Made by a program: the position numbers and the translations under genes
DNA from: Acidimicrobiaceae bacterium
GTDB taxonomy: Bacteria; Actinomycetota; Acidimicrobiia; Acidimicrobiales; Aldehydirespiratoraceae
Assembly: GCA_028820455.1 (NCBI GenBank)
Contig: JAPPJC010000053.1
Span: forward strand, 1 to 53,676
DNA length: 53,676 bases
Direction of reading: 5' to 3'
The notes under the pieces: model-generated
Seen by the model: the letters and a program-made list of their open reading frames with translations, nothing else
The model's database searches: none
What the model was told of the DNA's origin: nothing
Shown here: positions 7,766-16,239 of the stretch, one piece after another
Numbering within the stretch: position 1 is the stretch's first letter
Layout of the letters: the number at the start of each line of letters is the position of its first letter

Positions 7766-9364
7766 ATGGGCGTCGTGTGGCAGGGAAAGGAACAGCAAAA
7801 GCTCAGGCTACCGATCTCGATTCAGACTTTCCGCGAGGTGCGCGAGTCGGGCTGCTACTACGTGGACAAGACCACCTATATCGAACGCCTCGCGAACGAA
7901 GGCAAGAGCTATTTCCTGTCGCGGCCGCGCCGTTTCGGCAAGAGCCTGTTCTTGGATACGATCAAGGAAGCGTTCGAGTGCAGCAGGGAACTGTTCGAAG
8001 GGCTCACGATCCACGACCGGTGGGACTGGTCTGCACCACGTCCTGTGGTGTGTTTGAGTTTTGGCAGCGGATATTTCACTGAACGGGTGGGACTGTCGAC
8101 TGATCTGCTGGCCCAGTTGGAGAGGATCGAGTCCGAAGCGGGTGTGCACGACGCTGGGTTGGGATGCGAAGCGGTCGCGCTGCCGGGCCGTTTCCGCCGT
8201 CTGTTGGCTGAACTGCACCGCCGTTGGGGGCGTCGTGTGGTGGTGCTGGTGGACGAGTACGACAAGCCGATCCTGGATGCCATCGGAGACCCCGACACAG
8301 CGCGTGCGAATCGTGATTTCCTTCGGGGGTTCTACGCGGTGATCAAGGACTCGGACGAGCATGTGCGGTTCGCGCTCCTCACGGGAGTGAGTAAGTTCTC
8401 CAAAGTGAGCCTGTTCTCGGGGTTGAACAATCTCATCGACATCACCCTGGAGTCGGAGTTCTCGTCGATCTGCGGCTACACCGACGACGACTTGGACACG
8501 GTGTTCGCAACTGAGCTGCACGGGCTGGACCGCGACCGCATCCGCGAATGGTACAACGGCTACAGCTGGCTCGGCAGCGAGAAGGTGTACAACCCCTACG
8601 ACGTGCTGCTGCTGTTTCGCAAACGCAGATTCGGGGCGTACTGGTCCGAAACCGGCACTCCCAAGTTCCTGGTCGATACACTCATCGAACGCGGAGTCTC
8701 CACAGTGTCTCTAGGTGATATAGTCGCCGGCGAAGATCTGCTGTCCACGTTCGACATAGACTACATCGCCGTTGAGGCACTGCTGTTCCAGACCGGGTAC
8801 CTCACCGTAGTCGGCGAAGAGAACCGGGGTGCTGTGCTGCCGTTGTACCGGCTGGACTACCCCAACCTGGAGGTACGCATGAGTCTCAACCGTGTGCTGT
8901 TTCGCCAGCTGGCCCAAGACCACTCCCTTGAGCACCTCGATCGCAGCAACCTGCCGCAACTGCTGCGAGACGGCGACCTCGGGGGCATACGGGGCTTGCT
9001 GCACAGACTGTACGCTAGTATCCCCTACGAGTGGTACACCAACAACACCATCACAAGATTCGAGGGGTATTACGCCAGTGTGTTCTACTCATACTTCGCT
9101 GCACAGGGGTTCGACATCAAAGTGGAGGACAGCAGCAGTCACGGTCGCCTGGACATGGCGGTGTGCTACGCCGGGAGCGTGTTCCTGTTCGAGTTCAAAG
9201 TCGCAGGAGCGGGAGCGTCGCCACCGGTGCAGCCGCTGGAGCAGATGCGCGAGCGCGGCTATCCCGACAAGTATCGAAGCACAGAAGAACCGGTATATCT
9301 CATAGGCGTGGTGTTCGATCCCGAGAAACGCAACATCGCCGCGTTCGAAACCGCCCTAGCCTGA
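7766..9364 (+). CDS. AAA-ATPase-like protein with PD-(D/E)XK nuclease-like C-terminus
   Basis: A 532-residue intact protein. The N-terminus (about 16-65) has LPISIQTFREVRESG, YYVDKTTYI and SRPRRFGKSLFLD, the signature of the AAA-ATPase-like family, with GKS as a P-loop-like segment. A Walker-B-like VVVLVDEYDKPI follows near residue 160. The C-terminal 100 residues (GRLDMAVCY, then FLFEFKVAG) match the PD-(D/E)XK nuclease-like domain usually fused to it, with the Asp and the ExK pair present. The cellular role is not established; the genes are patchy and often multicopy. The region is clearly richer in G+C than the flanks and lies among relics, which suggests horizontal acquisition. Confidence 0.85.
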   Translation: MGVVWQGKEQQKLRLPISIQTFREVRESGCYYVDKTTYIERLANEGKSYFLSRPRRFGKSLFLDTIKEAFECSRELFEGLTIHDRWDWSAPRPVVCLSFGSGYFTERVGLSTDLLAQLERIESEAGVHDAGLGCEAVALPGRFRRLLAELHRRWGRRVVVLVDEYDKPILDAIGDPDTARANRDFLRGFYAVIKDSDEHVRFALLTGVSKFSKVSLFSGLNNLIDITLESEFSSICGYTDDDLDTVFATELHGLDRDRIREWYNGYSWLGSEKVYNPYDVLLLFRKRRFGAYWSETGTPKFLVDTLIERGVSTVSLGDIVAGEDLLSTFDIDYIAVEALLFQTGYLTVVGEENRGAVLPLYRLDYPNLEVRMSLNRVLFRQLAQDHSLEHLDRSNLPQLLRDGDLGGIRGLLHRLYASIPYEWYTNNTITRFEGYYASVFYSYFAAQGFDIKVEDSSSHGRLDMAVCYAGSVFLFEFKVAGAGASPPVQPLEQMRERGYPDKYRSTEEPVYLIGVVFDPEKRNIAAFETALA

Positions 9365-9366
9365 CC

Positions 9367-9450
9367 ATGGGAACCGTGGAGGTTGCATCCAACACCGAAC
9401 ATGGCTATTCAGTGGTTACCACAGACTCGGACTTCGGTGCGCTTCTCTAG
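9367..9450 (+). pseudogene. Possible C-terminal scrap of a PIN-like toxin (DUF5615 type)
   Basis: A 27-codon frame from ATG 9367 to TAG 9450 contains HGYSVVTTDSDFGALL. This resembles the conserved VVTxDxDFGxLL segment of small PIN-like (DUF5615) proteins of toxin-antitoxin type. The rest of such a gene is absent. It is short enough for the match to be fortuitous. Confidence 0.35.
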
Positions 9451-9521
9451 TAGCATGGAAAACCAATAGAGTTTGGAGCACGAGGTCACCGGAAGGTTGT
9501 GCGGGTGGTCAGTTCTGGGTC

Positions 9522-9881
9522 TTATCCAGTGAGTGCTTCAGCGGCTGTCTGGTGCGTCGCAGATAGCTGGGCCTGTTGTCTGTCGGTGAGGGTGGGGTTT
9601 CTGTTGAAGCCGACTGGATAGCCGGTGAGGGTGGGGTTTCTGGAACGGAATCGCAGTTTCGGAGCCCAAGCTGGCGCATCTTCCACAACGAACGGACGTT
9701 TCATGTCTTTGAATTCGCTACTCAAATCCTTGAATCCAGTGCCGACCTTGATGCCCAGTCGTTCGATTTTTGTGTCTAGTTCAGCGATTTCGGTGTTGAT
9801 TTCGGTGTCTCGTCGTTCAATCAATGTCACCACAGACACCCAGGGCTTCATAGCCATGTGTCGCGGACAATAGCACTCCAT
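9522..9881 (-). CDS. Hypothetical small protein with a coiled-coil-like middle
   Basis: A 119-residue frame from ATG 9881, with an in-frame TTG one codon upstream. Residues about 22-60 are charged and heptad-like (ERRDTEINTEIAELDTKIE), which suggests a coiled coil. The C-terminal third contains a 39-bp tandem duplication that yields RNPTLT twice and looks degenerate. I do not recognise the family. The direct repeat at 9882-10001 begins immediately upstream of its start. It may be the eroded remains of a longer gene. Confidence 0.35.
   Translation of the reverse strand: MECYCPRHMAMKPWVSVVTLIERRDTEINTEIAELDTKIERLGIKVGTGFKDLSSEFKDMKRPFVVEDAPAWAPKLRFRSRNPTLTGYPVGFNRNPTLTDRQQAQLSATHQTAAEALTG
9584..9642. 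repeat. 20-bp direct repeat, period 39, inside a small ORF
   Basis: cggtgagggtggggtttctg occurs at 9584-9603 and 9623-9642. On the minus strand it encodes RNPTLT twice, 13 codons apart. Confidence 0.9.
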
Positions 9882-10001
9882 CAAAGAGGAAAGGTGACGA
9901 CAACCCGTTGAAAGGTGGCGATTATTGAAGATAGATGTGCAGGGACGCAGAAGCCTTGGCTAAACATCGCCAAAGAGGAAAGGTGACGACAACCCGTTGA
10001 A
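9882..10001. repeat. Direct-repeat pair, 31 bp exact, 58-bp insert (period 89)
   Basis: Exact copies lie at 9882-9912 and 9971-10001, beginning caaagaggaaaggtgacg and ending acccgttgaa. The left copy ends at the start of the small minus-strand ORF. The insert of 58 bp is longer than in the other pairs. The GTTGAA end resembles the end of many CRISPR repeats, so a two-repeat array remnant is possible, but no leader or cas gene is seen. Confidence 0.85.
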
Positions 10002-10238
10002 GCAGATAAGCGGGAAGTTCTTATTGTAGAAGTCCGATACCGCAACATAGATTAAGAGTGAGCAGGATCACCCCGACCACAATCCAAGAACAGCTCAAAT
10101 CAATAACGACTTGATCGCAAAATCCTTCTCCTCTCGCGTCTGCTTTTCCTGTCTCTTTCAAGTATCTTGCCCTTTACCTTGCTAATACTGGACTAGCGGG
10201 TCTATGCGGGCCCGTGTTTTTGTGATGGCTAGATCAGC
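10002..10238. other. Gene-free stretch before the HTH gene
   Basis: No coding region is recognised here. It contains a terminator-like hairpin at 10197-10221 and a pyrimidine-rich stretch around 10120-10160. Confidence 0.4.
10197..10221 (+). terminator. Possible Rho-independent terminator
   Basis: CGGGTC and GGCCCG can pair (one G-T pair) around a 6-base loop, followed by TGTTTTT on the plus strand. It points away from any intact plus-strand gene, so it may be left from a lost gene. Confidence 0.4.
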
Positions 10239-10535
10239 TCAAACAGTAGTGTTCGATTTGGTAGGGTTGACAGGCGGATACAGATGACCGATCGTTCCGG
10301 GTTCAATCTTACACGATTCTATAAAACCATCAACGTCTTTCGTTTTGACACGTATTACTCTGCCTAAGCGATAAGCCGCTACCTGACCTTCGTCGATAAA
10401 GCGGTAGAGGGTACGTGTTGTGATTCCCAGCCGCTGAGCAGCTGCGGTTGTGCCCAACCATTCCGTATTCTCAGAATCTTCAGAAAAATCATCGCCTGAT
10501 GATGTTTCATGGTTTTCTAAATTATTTTCATCCAT
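10239..10535 (-). CDS. Small helix-turn-helix (excisionase/MerR-like) DNA-binding protein
   Basis: A 98-residue protein with an acidic N-terminal 25 residues followed by a single winged HTH of the HTH_17/excisionase type (about 27-75). The motif includes TAAAQRLGITTRTLYRFID, then VAAYRLGRVIRVKTKDVDGF. Such proteins act as transcription regulators or as recombination directionality factors. It is divergent from the Tad pilus operon across a 92-bp AT-rich gap and no phage genes are visible, so control of the pilus operon is the more attractive guess. AGAAAGG upstream of ATG 10535 is a good ribosome site. Confidence 0.7.
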   Translation of the reverse strand: MDENNLENHETSSGDDFSEDSENTEWLGTTAAAQRLGITTRTLYRFIDEGQVAAYRLGRVIRVKTKDVDGFIESCKIEPGTIGHLYPPVNPTKSNTTV

Positions 10536-10627
10536 TATAATACCTTTCTATTGTATCATATGTTTATAGTTTGCATTATAACTTACTGAAGTGACAGAAC
10601 ATCCATACTATTCTGCAAGGAAATTAT
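10536..10627. promoter_or_regulatory. AT-rich divergent control region of the HTH gene and Tad operon
   Basis: A 92-bp gap between divergent starts. Toward the HTH gene there is a TACAAT -10-like box followed by the ribosome site. Toward cpaB there is TATAAC at 10577-10582, and AAGGAAA precedes ATG 10628. No clear -35 with standard spacing is visible, so promoter assignment is tentative. Confidence 0.35.
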
Positions 10628-11383
10628 ATGTCATCAACGGAAAAAAAGGATAGATACCCAGATGAGTCTGTCAATAATACCAAGATACTAACACCTAGGC
10701 GCGGATTGCCTAGCGGTCGGGCAGTAATCGGGGCTCTTTTTGTTACTCTTTCTGCTGTTGGGGCTTTTACATTAGCTCGTCACAACGATGGTGTACCTGA
10801 TACTTACTATTTGGTAGCTTCCAGGGCAGTTGAGGCTGGTGAAATGGTTGGTTTGGATGATGTGACGTTTCTACCAATGATGCTTCCATACGAGGTCGCT
10901 GCCAATGCGGTTTCTTCGATAGTCGGGGTAGACGGCGCGGTAGCCACACGCGATCTGCTAGCAGGCGATGTTGTCACAACGCGTGACTTGATAGCTGCCA
11001 CGAATATTGATGGTGTTGCAGTTGCAGCTATTCATGAACTTTCGTTACCGGTTGCTCGTGATCGTATCGTTGATCGTATCGTAGCGGGTGATTTGGTGAC
11101 AGTACTTATCACATTACGCCATGAAAATGATGCGATTACTGTTGTAGGCGTTGAAGATGCGATCACCTTGAAATGGTCTACTGAAAATAATGCTTCAGGA
11201 AGTGGGACACTGACTTTAGCACTTGACAACGCAGTTACTGCGATGAGTTTAACACATCTTGTTCAACAGGGTGATGTGACTGTGGTGAGAACTACTCGAG
11301 CAGCCACTCAGACTTATCCTGATTATCTGTCAACAGCTGACATATTGGTAAACTCAGACCTGGAAAGTGTTGCGGGTGAGTGA
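10628..11383 (+). CDS. cpaB: CpaB/RcpC-like SAF-domain protein of the Tad pilus
   Basis: A 251-residue protein with one N-terminal transmembrane segment (about 36-53) followed by an extracytoplasmic SAF domain (YYLVASRAVEAGEMV, LLAGDVVTTRDLI). CpaB/RcpC proteins are periplasmic or cell-wall-side components of Flp/Tad pilus assembly. It is the first gene of the pilus operon and overlaps the next reading frame by 8-17 bases, indicating cotranscription and coupled translation. Confidence 0.78.
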   Translation: MSSTEKKDRYPDESVNNTKILTPRRGLPSGRAVIGALFVTLSAVGAFTLARHNDGVPDTYYLVASRAVEAGEMVGLDDVTFLPMMLPYEVAANAVSSIVGVDGAVATRDLLAGDVVTTRDLIAATNIDGVAVAAIHELSLPVARDRIVDRIVAGDLVTVLITLRHENDAITVVGVEDAITLKWSTENNASGSGTLTLALDNAVTAMSLTHLVQQGDVTVVRTTRAATQTYPDYLSTADILVNSDLESVAGE

Positions 11384-12596
11384 TCGCTGGCGAATCGCTG
11401 GGGTTGCACCCCCACAATCGAGATGGTTTTTCGATCTGGCGCGTTGGTCAACCGCAGGAGTCATTCCAGTTGATTTCGTGAAATGTATATCCATCGCCGA
11501 GATGCGATCACGTTTTGCGCTTGGCGAAACTTATTCTGCTTTGCTAGTAGATGCTCATGTAGTCGGCTTGAACACTTCTCTAGTGTATGAGGCCAATGAT
11601 TACGGTTGTGAAGTTATCCTTATTGGCGAGCTACCTGAGCAGCAATGCGTTGATCTTGGAGTCATTGCACAGCTACCACAAAACTTCAAACACGGAAATC
11701 TAGTAGCTTTATTGCAGACTCACGCCAAAGTACTGGACATCACAGCAAGCCTTGCTAGTTTGAATAATTCTGAGTCTTCAACCACGTGGCAAGGAAGTTT
11801 CATCTCTGTTACCGGGATTGGTGGTTCTGGAGCATCGTTGCTAGCTGTGGCACTTGCTCAGGGCCTTGCTTCGAAAGCTTCCAATCAAGGATTGGTGTTG
11901 TTGGCCGATTTAGCTCTCAATGCCGATCAAGCAGTAATCCACGATTCACGTGACATCATACCCGGGTTACAAGAGCTTGTTGAGTCATGTCATGCTGGCT
12001 GGCAAGGCCATGATAGATTGAGGCATCTATTCTTTGAACCGGTTGGACGTGGTTATCATCTTCTATTAGGTTTACGCCGTCATCTCGATTGGACAACGAT
12101 AAAACAGCGTCCTCTGGAAATCGCTTTGAATGGCCTAATCCGAACATATCGTTTCGTGGTGGCTGACACAGACGCAGATCTTGAAGGTCAGTCTGACACT
12201 GGCTCAAATGACATTGAAGAGCGTAACCGTCTAGCACGCAGTGCGATAGGACGCAGTGACTTAGTTGTCGTTGTGGGTGCTGCGGACATGCTGAGTTTGC
12301 ATGCTTTAGTTCGCACAATTTTTTGCTTGGTCGATAAAGGTGTCAGTTGTGACCGTCTTTTGCCAGTCATAAACCAAGTTTCCAAAAGTCCGCGTATCCG
12401 GTCCTCTTTGAAGACAACTCTGGCTGAAATGCTCGATAATACTGATGCTCAAAATACTCCTGAACCCGTGTTTGTGCCTGCTCATCGGAGTGTGGAGTCG
12501 ACACTGCGTGACGGGATTCGACTGCCTGCATTTCTATGTCAATTGTTGAGTGCGTCTGTGGCAACACAGCTAGCACACCTCAAATGTCAGAATTAA
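11367..12596 (+). CDS. TadZ/CpaE-like ATPase-fold protein, degenerate Walker A
   Basis: A 409-residue protein in the tadZ/cpaE position. The N-terminal 130 residues look receiver-like, and the rest resembles a ParA/MinD-type fold starting SVTGIGGSGASLLAVALA where a deviant Walker A would be. The usual Lys residues are missing, so ATP hydrolysis is doubtful. Later blocks (VLLADLALNADQ and FVVADTDADLEG) match the switch regions. TadZ localises the pilus machine at the pole. The start may be GTG 11367 or GTG 11376, both inside the end of cpaB. Confidence 0.7.
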   Translation: MLRVSDRWRIAGVAPPQSRWFFDLARWSTAGVIPVDFVKCISIAEMRSRFALGETYSALLVDAHVVGLNTSLVYEANDYGCEVILIGELPEQQCVDLGVIAQLPQNFKHGNLVALLQTHAKVLDITASLASLNNSESSTTWQGSFISVTGIGGSGASLLAVALAQGLASKASNQGLVLLADLALNADQAVIHDSRDIIPGLQELVESCHAGWQGHDRLRHLFFEPVGRGYHLLLGLRRHLDWTTIKQRPLEIALNGLIRTYRFVVADTDADLEGQSDTGSNDIEERNRLARSAIGRSDLVVVVGAADMLSLHALVRTIFCLVDKGVSCDRLLPVINQVSKSPRIRSSLKTTLAEMLDNTDAQNTPEPVFVPAHRSVESTLRDGIRLPAFLCQLLSASVATQLAHLKCQN

Positions 12597-12645
12597 TTGT
12601 GAGTGCGAACAATACCAGAATCAATTATCAGAACACGAAAAGAGA

Positions 12646-13986
12646 ATGGCCGACAATCTTACACCACTAGAAGAGATCGAGCAGCTAGTACAAGCACGTG
12701 CGCGCCGCATTTCAGTCAATCTAGACGACGAAGCAGCTGCTGAAATACTCTCTGAACTTGTTGAACAGGAGATCAGAAAATGGAATGATGATTTTAGACG
12801 TGGTATCAGGCCCTTGCGGATCACCGATACAGAATTGATAGCCGAACGGGCTATGCGTAATTTGACGGGTTATGGGCCTCTGGGCCCGCTCATCGAGGAT
12901 GATGATGTTTGGGAAATCATGATCAACCGTCCAGATGCTATTTTTGTGAAACGCCACCGCGGTCCGAGTGGCTATCACCAGGAAGTTTTCCATAACGATG
13001 AGCATGTGGTCAGAATCCTCACAAAAGTTCTTGATGATGCCTCGGGTGCTCATCGCAAACTCGACCCTGCTGAAGGGCTTCAGGATGCCCAACTGGATAA
13101 CGGAGCTCGCTTGCATATCATCCATGGTGATATCGCCCGCGGCGGCCACATGATGGTCAACATTCGTAAATTCACTGGAGTGGCATTCCGCAGCCTTGAT
13201 GAGCTTGTTGAACGGGGTACGCTTAACAAGTCCGCTGCCGCTTTCTTGCGATCATGTGTTAAAGCTCGTCAAACCATAATTTTTGCTGGTGCTCCAGGCT
13301 CTGGTAAAACTACAATGCTGAACTGCTGTTGTGCTGAGCTGGACCCTTCGTTACGTGTGGTTGTAGCAGAAGAAGTATTCGAAGCCGACATACCATTGGC
13401 CAATGTGGCGGGCATGCAGACTCGAGCTGCCCGTCCAGACAGGCCAGGCATCGATTTACGTCGTCTTGTAGCTGGATTTCTGCGTATGGCTCCTGATATC
13501 GCCATCGTCGGCGAAGTACGAGACCGGGAAGCTCTACCGTTGCTTCTTACTTTGTCTTCAGGTGTGAAAGGATACACCACAATACATGCTGGATCAGCCC
13601 GGCAAGCTCTTACCCGTCTCAGATTCATCTGTCAACTGTCAGACACCTCCAATGAGTTGCCTATGTCCGCATTGAACAGTCTTGTGAGTGAGGCTGTCGA
13701 TGTGGTAGTACACAGTATCCGCACTTCTACTGGGCCGCAAGTGTCCGGCATCATTTGTGTTGAAGATCTGACAGGCACAACTGACAGTATCAACTTCACA
13801 GTGACAGAAGTCTTTTCACGTTCTCACACGGATAAAACACTGCAATGGACAGGATTAATACCCGTCAGAGTTACAGCTGCACTAGCTGTCGAGGGCATTG
13901 ATATGCGATCAGTTCTTCAGGGTGACAAACCAGACTCAGAACCCTTGAATGCGAGAACAGGTCTAAAAGCAGGATCACAACTGTGA
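12646..13986 (+). CDS. tadA: Tad pilus secretion ATPase TadA/CpaF
   Basis: A 446-residue type II/IV secretion ATPase of the TadA/CpaF family, the cytoplasmic motor that drives pilus assembly. After an N-terminal helical region and the N-domain (YGPLGPLIEDDDVWEIM), the core has Walker A GAPGSGKT (about 214-221), LRVVVAEEVFE (Asp-box region), DIAIVGEVRDREA (Walker B) and YTTIHAGSARQAL (His box). It is preceded by AAAAGAGA as a ribosome site and overlaps tadB by GTGA. Confidence 0.93.
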   Translation: MADNLTPLEEIEQLVQARARRISVNLDDEAAAEILSELVEQEIRKWNDDFRRGIRPLRITDTELIAERAMRNLTGYGPLGPLIEDDDVWEIMINRPDAIFVKRHRGPSGYHQEVFHNDEHVVRILTKVLDDASGAHRKLDPAEGLQDAQLDNGARLHIIHGDIARGGHMMVNIRKFTGVAFRSLDELVERGTLNKSAAAFLRSCVKARQTIIFAGAPGSGKTTMLNCCCAELDPSLRVVVAEEVFEADIPLANVAGMQTRAARPDRPGIDLRRLVAGFLRMAPDIAIVGEVRDREALPLLLTLSSGVKGYTTIHAGSARQALTRLRFICQLSDTSNELPMSALNSLVSEAVDVVVHSIRTSTGPQVSGIICVEDLTGTTDSINFTVTEVFSRSHTDKTLQWTGLIPVRVTAALAVEGIDMRSVLQGDKPDSEPLNARTGLKAGSQL

Positions 13987-14873
13987 TAGGTGCTCTCGTA
14001 GCAGCGTTGCTTGCTGCTGTAGGCACTCATTGGGTGTATACCGCACTGTCGTATAACTGGAATGGTTTTGGTATCGGCCCGAAAAATCAAGTATCATCAC
14101 CGCGATTTCGTTTCGACATCAACACCTGGCTCGTTCAGGCTGGGCTTGAAAAAGTCAACTATAAAGAATTCATATCGGTAGTTTGCGTGCTAGCTGTAAG
14201 TGCTGGGCTCAGTGCTTATGTAATCTTCGGCAGTTTTTTAGTGTCTACAGTTGTCGCTGTTTTTGCTGTTTCATTCCCGGTGGCAGGTTATAGGTCTCGC
14301 CGTATTGAACGGAGAAGGAAAGCGTTAGAAGCCTGGCCGCAGATAATTGAAGAAATCCGCATACAAACAAGTTCAATGGGGCGTAGTATACCTCAAGCCC
14401 TATTTGAGGTCGGCAGCAGAAGCACAGAAGAACTTCGGTCAGCTTTTGAGACAGCTCACAGAGAGTGGCTGCTTACTACTGATCTAAAAAGCACACTAGC
14501 GGTTTTAAAGGATTTGCTAGCTGATTCCACAGCGGATGTTGCCTGCGAGACCCTGCTGATAGCTCATGAACTTGGTGGGAGTGATTTGGATAGTCGCCTT
14601 GAAACGTTAGCTGAAGATAGGCGTCAGGAGGTACAAGGCCGCAAAGATGCTAGATCTCGTCAGGCAGGAGCCAGATTCGCTCGAATGTTCGTGTTGTTTG
14701 TTCCTTTGGGTATGGCAGTAGCCGGCATGTCCATTGGTAGCGGCAGAAATGCCTATCAAAGCCCTACAGGCCAGCTGGTTGTTTTAGCAGCACTTTTTCT
14801 GATTGTCGGGTGCTGGTTTTGGGCTGGACGTATTATGCGTTTGCCCGAACCGAAAAGAGTATTCAAACAATAG
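13983..14873 (+). CDS. tadB: Tad pilus inner-membrane protein TadB
   Basis: A 296-residue membrane protein with a type II secretion F-type (T2SF) domain. Transmembrane segments lie at about 1-20, 60-105 and 235-290. The cytoplasmic helical part contains QIIEEIRIQTSSMGRSIPQA, as in TadB/CpaG. It forms the membrane platform with TadC. The GTG start lies within the end of tadA (GTGA overlap), so the two are translationally coupled. Confidence 0.85.
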   Translation: MIGALVAALLAAVGTHWVYTALSYNWNGFGIGPKNQVSSPRFRFDINTWLVQAGLEKVNYKEFISVVCVLAVSAGLSAYVIFGSFLVSTVVAVFAVSFPVAGYRSRRIERRRKALEAWPQIIEEIRIQTSSMGRSIPQALFEVGSRSTEELRSAFETAHREWLLTTDLKSTLAVLKDLLADSTADVACETLLIAHELGGSDLDSRLETLAEDRRQEVQGRKDARSRQAGARFARMFVLFVPLGMAVAGMSIGSGRNAYQSPTGQLVVLAALFLIVGCWFWAGRIMRLPEPKRVFKQ

Positions 14874-15282
14874 AGCACAAATGCCTGCCGTAGCCCAACT
14901 CGCTATTTCGAATTTTGAGAACTAATTTTATTAATTGAAAATAACTTATAATAATTTAAAAATCATTCAAATATATTATATAGTACATAATCTACGGTTG
15001 ATATGTTATAATTGAGTGCAGGTGTTGAAGATAGTTCTGAACAAATCATCAACTTTGAAGCAGCGGGCTTTTGTTTGAACAACGGTTCTTCAATAAAACA
15101 AGCACTCCAGATACTCAGGCAGGGATCAGCGACAGACAAGTCGAAAAATCAGTGCATAAGAAGCAAGAATAGATGCTGTTAAAAAGCAAAAAATGCAAAC
15201 AGGTGATCCACGATGATTCGTGAACTCTACGGGAACTTGAAATCAATCATGGGCCCCAACATCAGCAAACAGGTGATCCACG
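14874..15282. other. 409-bp gap splitting the Tad operon
   Basis: An unusually long spacer for this tight operon. It holds a very AT-rich stretch (about 14920-15015), a 56-codon possible gene relic (15012-15182) and the first copy of the direct repeat that overlaps the tadC start. Confidence 0.6.
15012..15182 (+). pseudogene. Possible relic of a T2SF-domain (TadC-like) gene
   Basis: A 56-codon frame from TTG 15012 to TAA 15182 contains FEAAGFCLNNGSSIKQALQI. This resembles the helix-turn LxxGxSLxxAL segment of T2SF domains, of which tadC has its own version (LLSAGWSLGSSLERI). It lies directly upstream of tadC. The match is short, so this is tentative. Confidence 0.3.
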
Positions 15283-15302
15283 ATGATTCGTGAACTCTAC
15301 GG
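15195..15302. repeat. Direct-repeat pair, 38 bp exact, 32-bp insert (period 70), at the tadC start
   Basis: Exact copies lie at 15195-15232 and 15265-15302, beginning gcaaacaggtgatccac. The right copy contains the tadC ribosome site (AGGTGAT), its ATG and the first 20 coding bases. The left copy is a displaced duplicate with its own ATG in another frame. The repeat contains the inverted pair CACGA/TCGTG. The unique insert is 15233-15264. Confidence 0.97.
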
Positions 15303-16185
15303 ACTGTTCGCTTTGTGTTTCCTGGGTTTTACCTTGGTTTTTTCTGATTTTCGTTGGTTCCAGCGTATAGGGCTGGCAGAACGACTCAAAGGGTATACTC
15401 CCATGCAGGGAGGACGTAGCAGTACAGGCATTCTATCTGTTGGTTCGTTCAGGGAAGTCATAGTGCCGTTATCGCATGCCATAGGCGAACGCCTGTCTTC
15501 TGCTTTGCGGGTTAGTGAGGAGCTAAGTGTACGGCTGGAACGTATCCACTCCCCCATCGGTGTTGCTGGCTATAGAGTACGTCAAGTGGGATGGGCAGCG
15601 GCATCTTTCGGTTTAGCGGTAATTGTAAGCGTACTCGTCAGCTTGCCAGTCATCATCGCGGTAGCTGCCATATTTGGAACCCCTATATTGGCTTTCCTCG
15701 TGTTGGAGCAACGTTCTATATCTGCTTCCAAGCATTGGCAGCAAAGGTTGCGCATGGAACTGCCTGTAGTTACCGAGCAGATAGCAATGTTACTTTCGGC
15801 TGGATGGTCTTTGGGTTCTTCTTTGGAAAGAATCAGCAGGCGGGGTACAGGGATTTGCGCTGCTGATCTAAAACGTGTAATGATACGAATCCGCCAAGGA
15901 CTCAGTGAGGTAGAAGCATTGCGAGAATGGGCTAAAAAAGCCGATATTGATCCTTTATACAAACTGGTGTCAGTCTTATCGCTTAACAGCGAAGCAGCTA
16001 ATCTTGGAAAATTGATCAGCGAAGAGGCGCGTGCTATGCATAAAGAAACACAACGTGAGCTCATCGAGGCAATAGAACGTCGGTGTCAGCAAGTGTGGAT
16101 ACCAGTAACAGCAGCAACGCTAGTACCTGGTGTGATGCTTATGGGTGTACCTTTCATCGACGCGCTGACTTTGTTTTCAATGTAG
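15283..16185 (+). CDS. tadC: Tad pilus inner-membrane protein TadC
   Basis: A 300-residue T2SF-domain protein with an N-terminal hydrophobic segment, a central membrane hairpin (about 105-148) and a C-terminal membrane segment. The helical cytoplasmic domain includes TEQIAMLLSAGWSLGSSLER and the family's terminal block near VPVTAATLVPGVMLMG. It pairs with TadB in the pilus platform. The ATG at 15283 is preceded by AGGTGAT and lies inside the 38-bp repeat that was duplicated upstream. Confidence 0.83.
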   Translation: MIRELYGLFALCFLGFTLVFSDFRWFQRIGLAERLKGYTPMQGGRSSTGILSVGSFREVIVPLSHAIGERLSSALRVSEELSVRLERIHSPIGVAGYRVRQVGWAAASFGLAVIVSVLVSLPVIIAVAAIFGTPILAFLVLEQRSISASKHWQQRLRMELPVVTEQIAMLLSAGWSLGSSLERISRRGTGICAADLKRVMIRIRQGLSEVEALREWAKKADIDPLYKLVSVLSLNSEAANLGKLISEEARAMHKETQRELIEAIERRCQQVWIPVTAATLVPGVMLMGVPFIDALTLFSM

Positions 16186-16216
16186 ATGATCACACTCAAT
16201 TGCAGTGTCGGAAATT

Positions 16217-16239
16217 GCTGGTTGAATGCAACAACCAGC
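16217..16239. terminator. Hairpin downstream of tadC
   Basis: GCTGGTTG and CAACCAGC form a perfect 8-bp stem with a 7-base loop, 31 bp after the tadC stop. No T run follows, so it may be an RNA-processing or attenuating structure between tadC and the pilin genes. Confidence 0.4.

Noticed and set aside
7808-8521. Minus-strand 237-residue frame
   Set aside because: It lies wholly within the intact AAA-like gene, in a G+C-rich stretch where antisense frames stay open.
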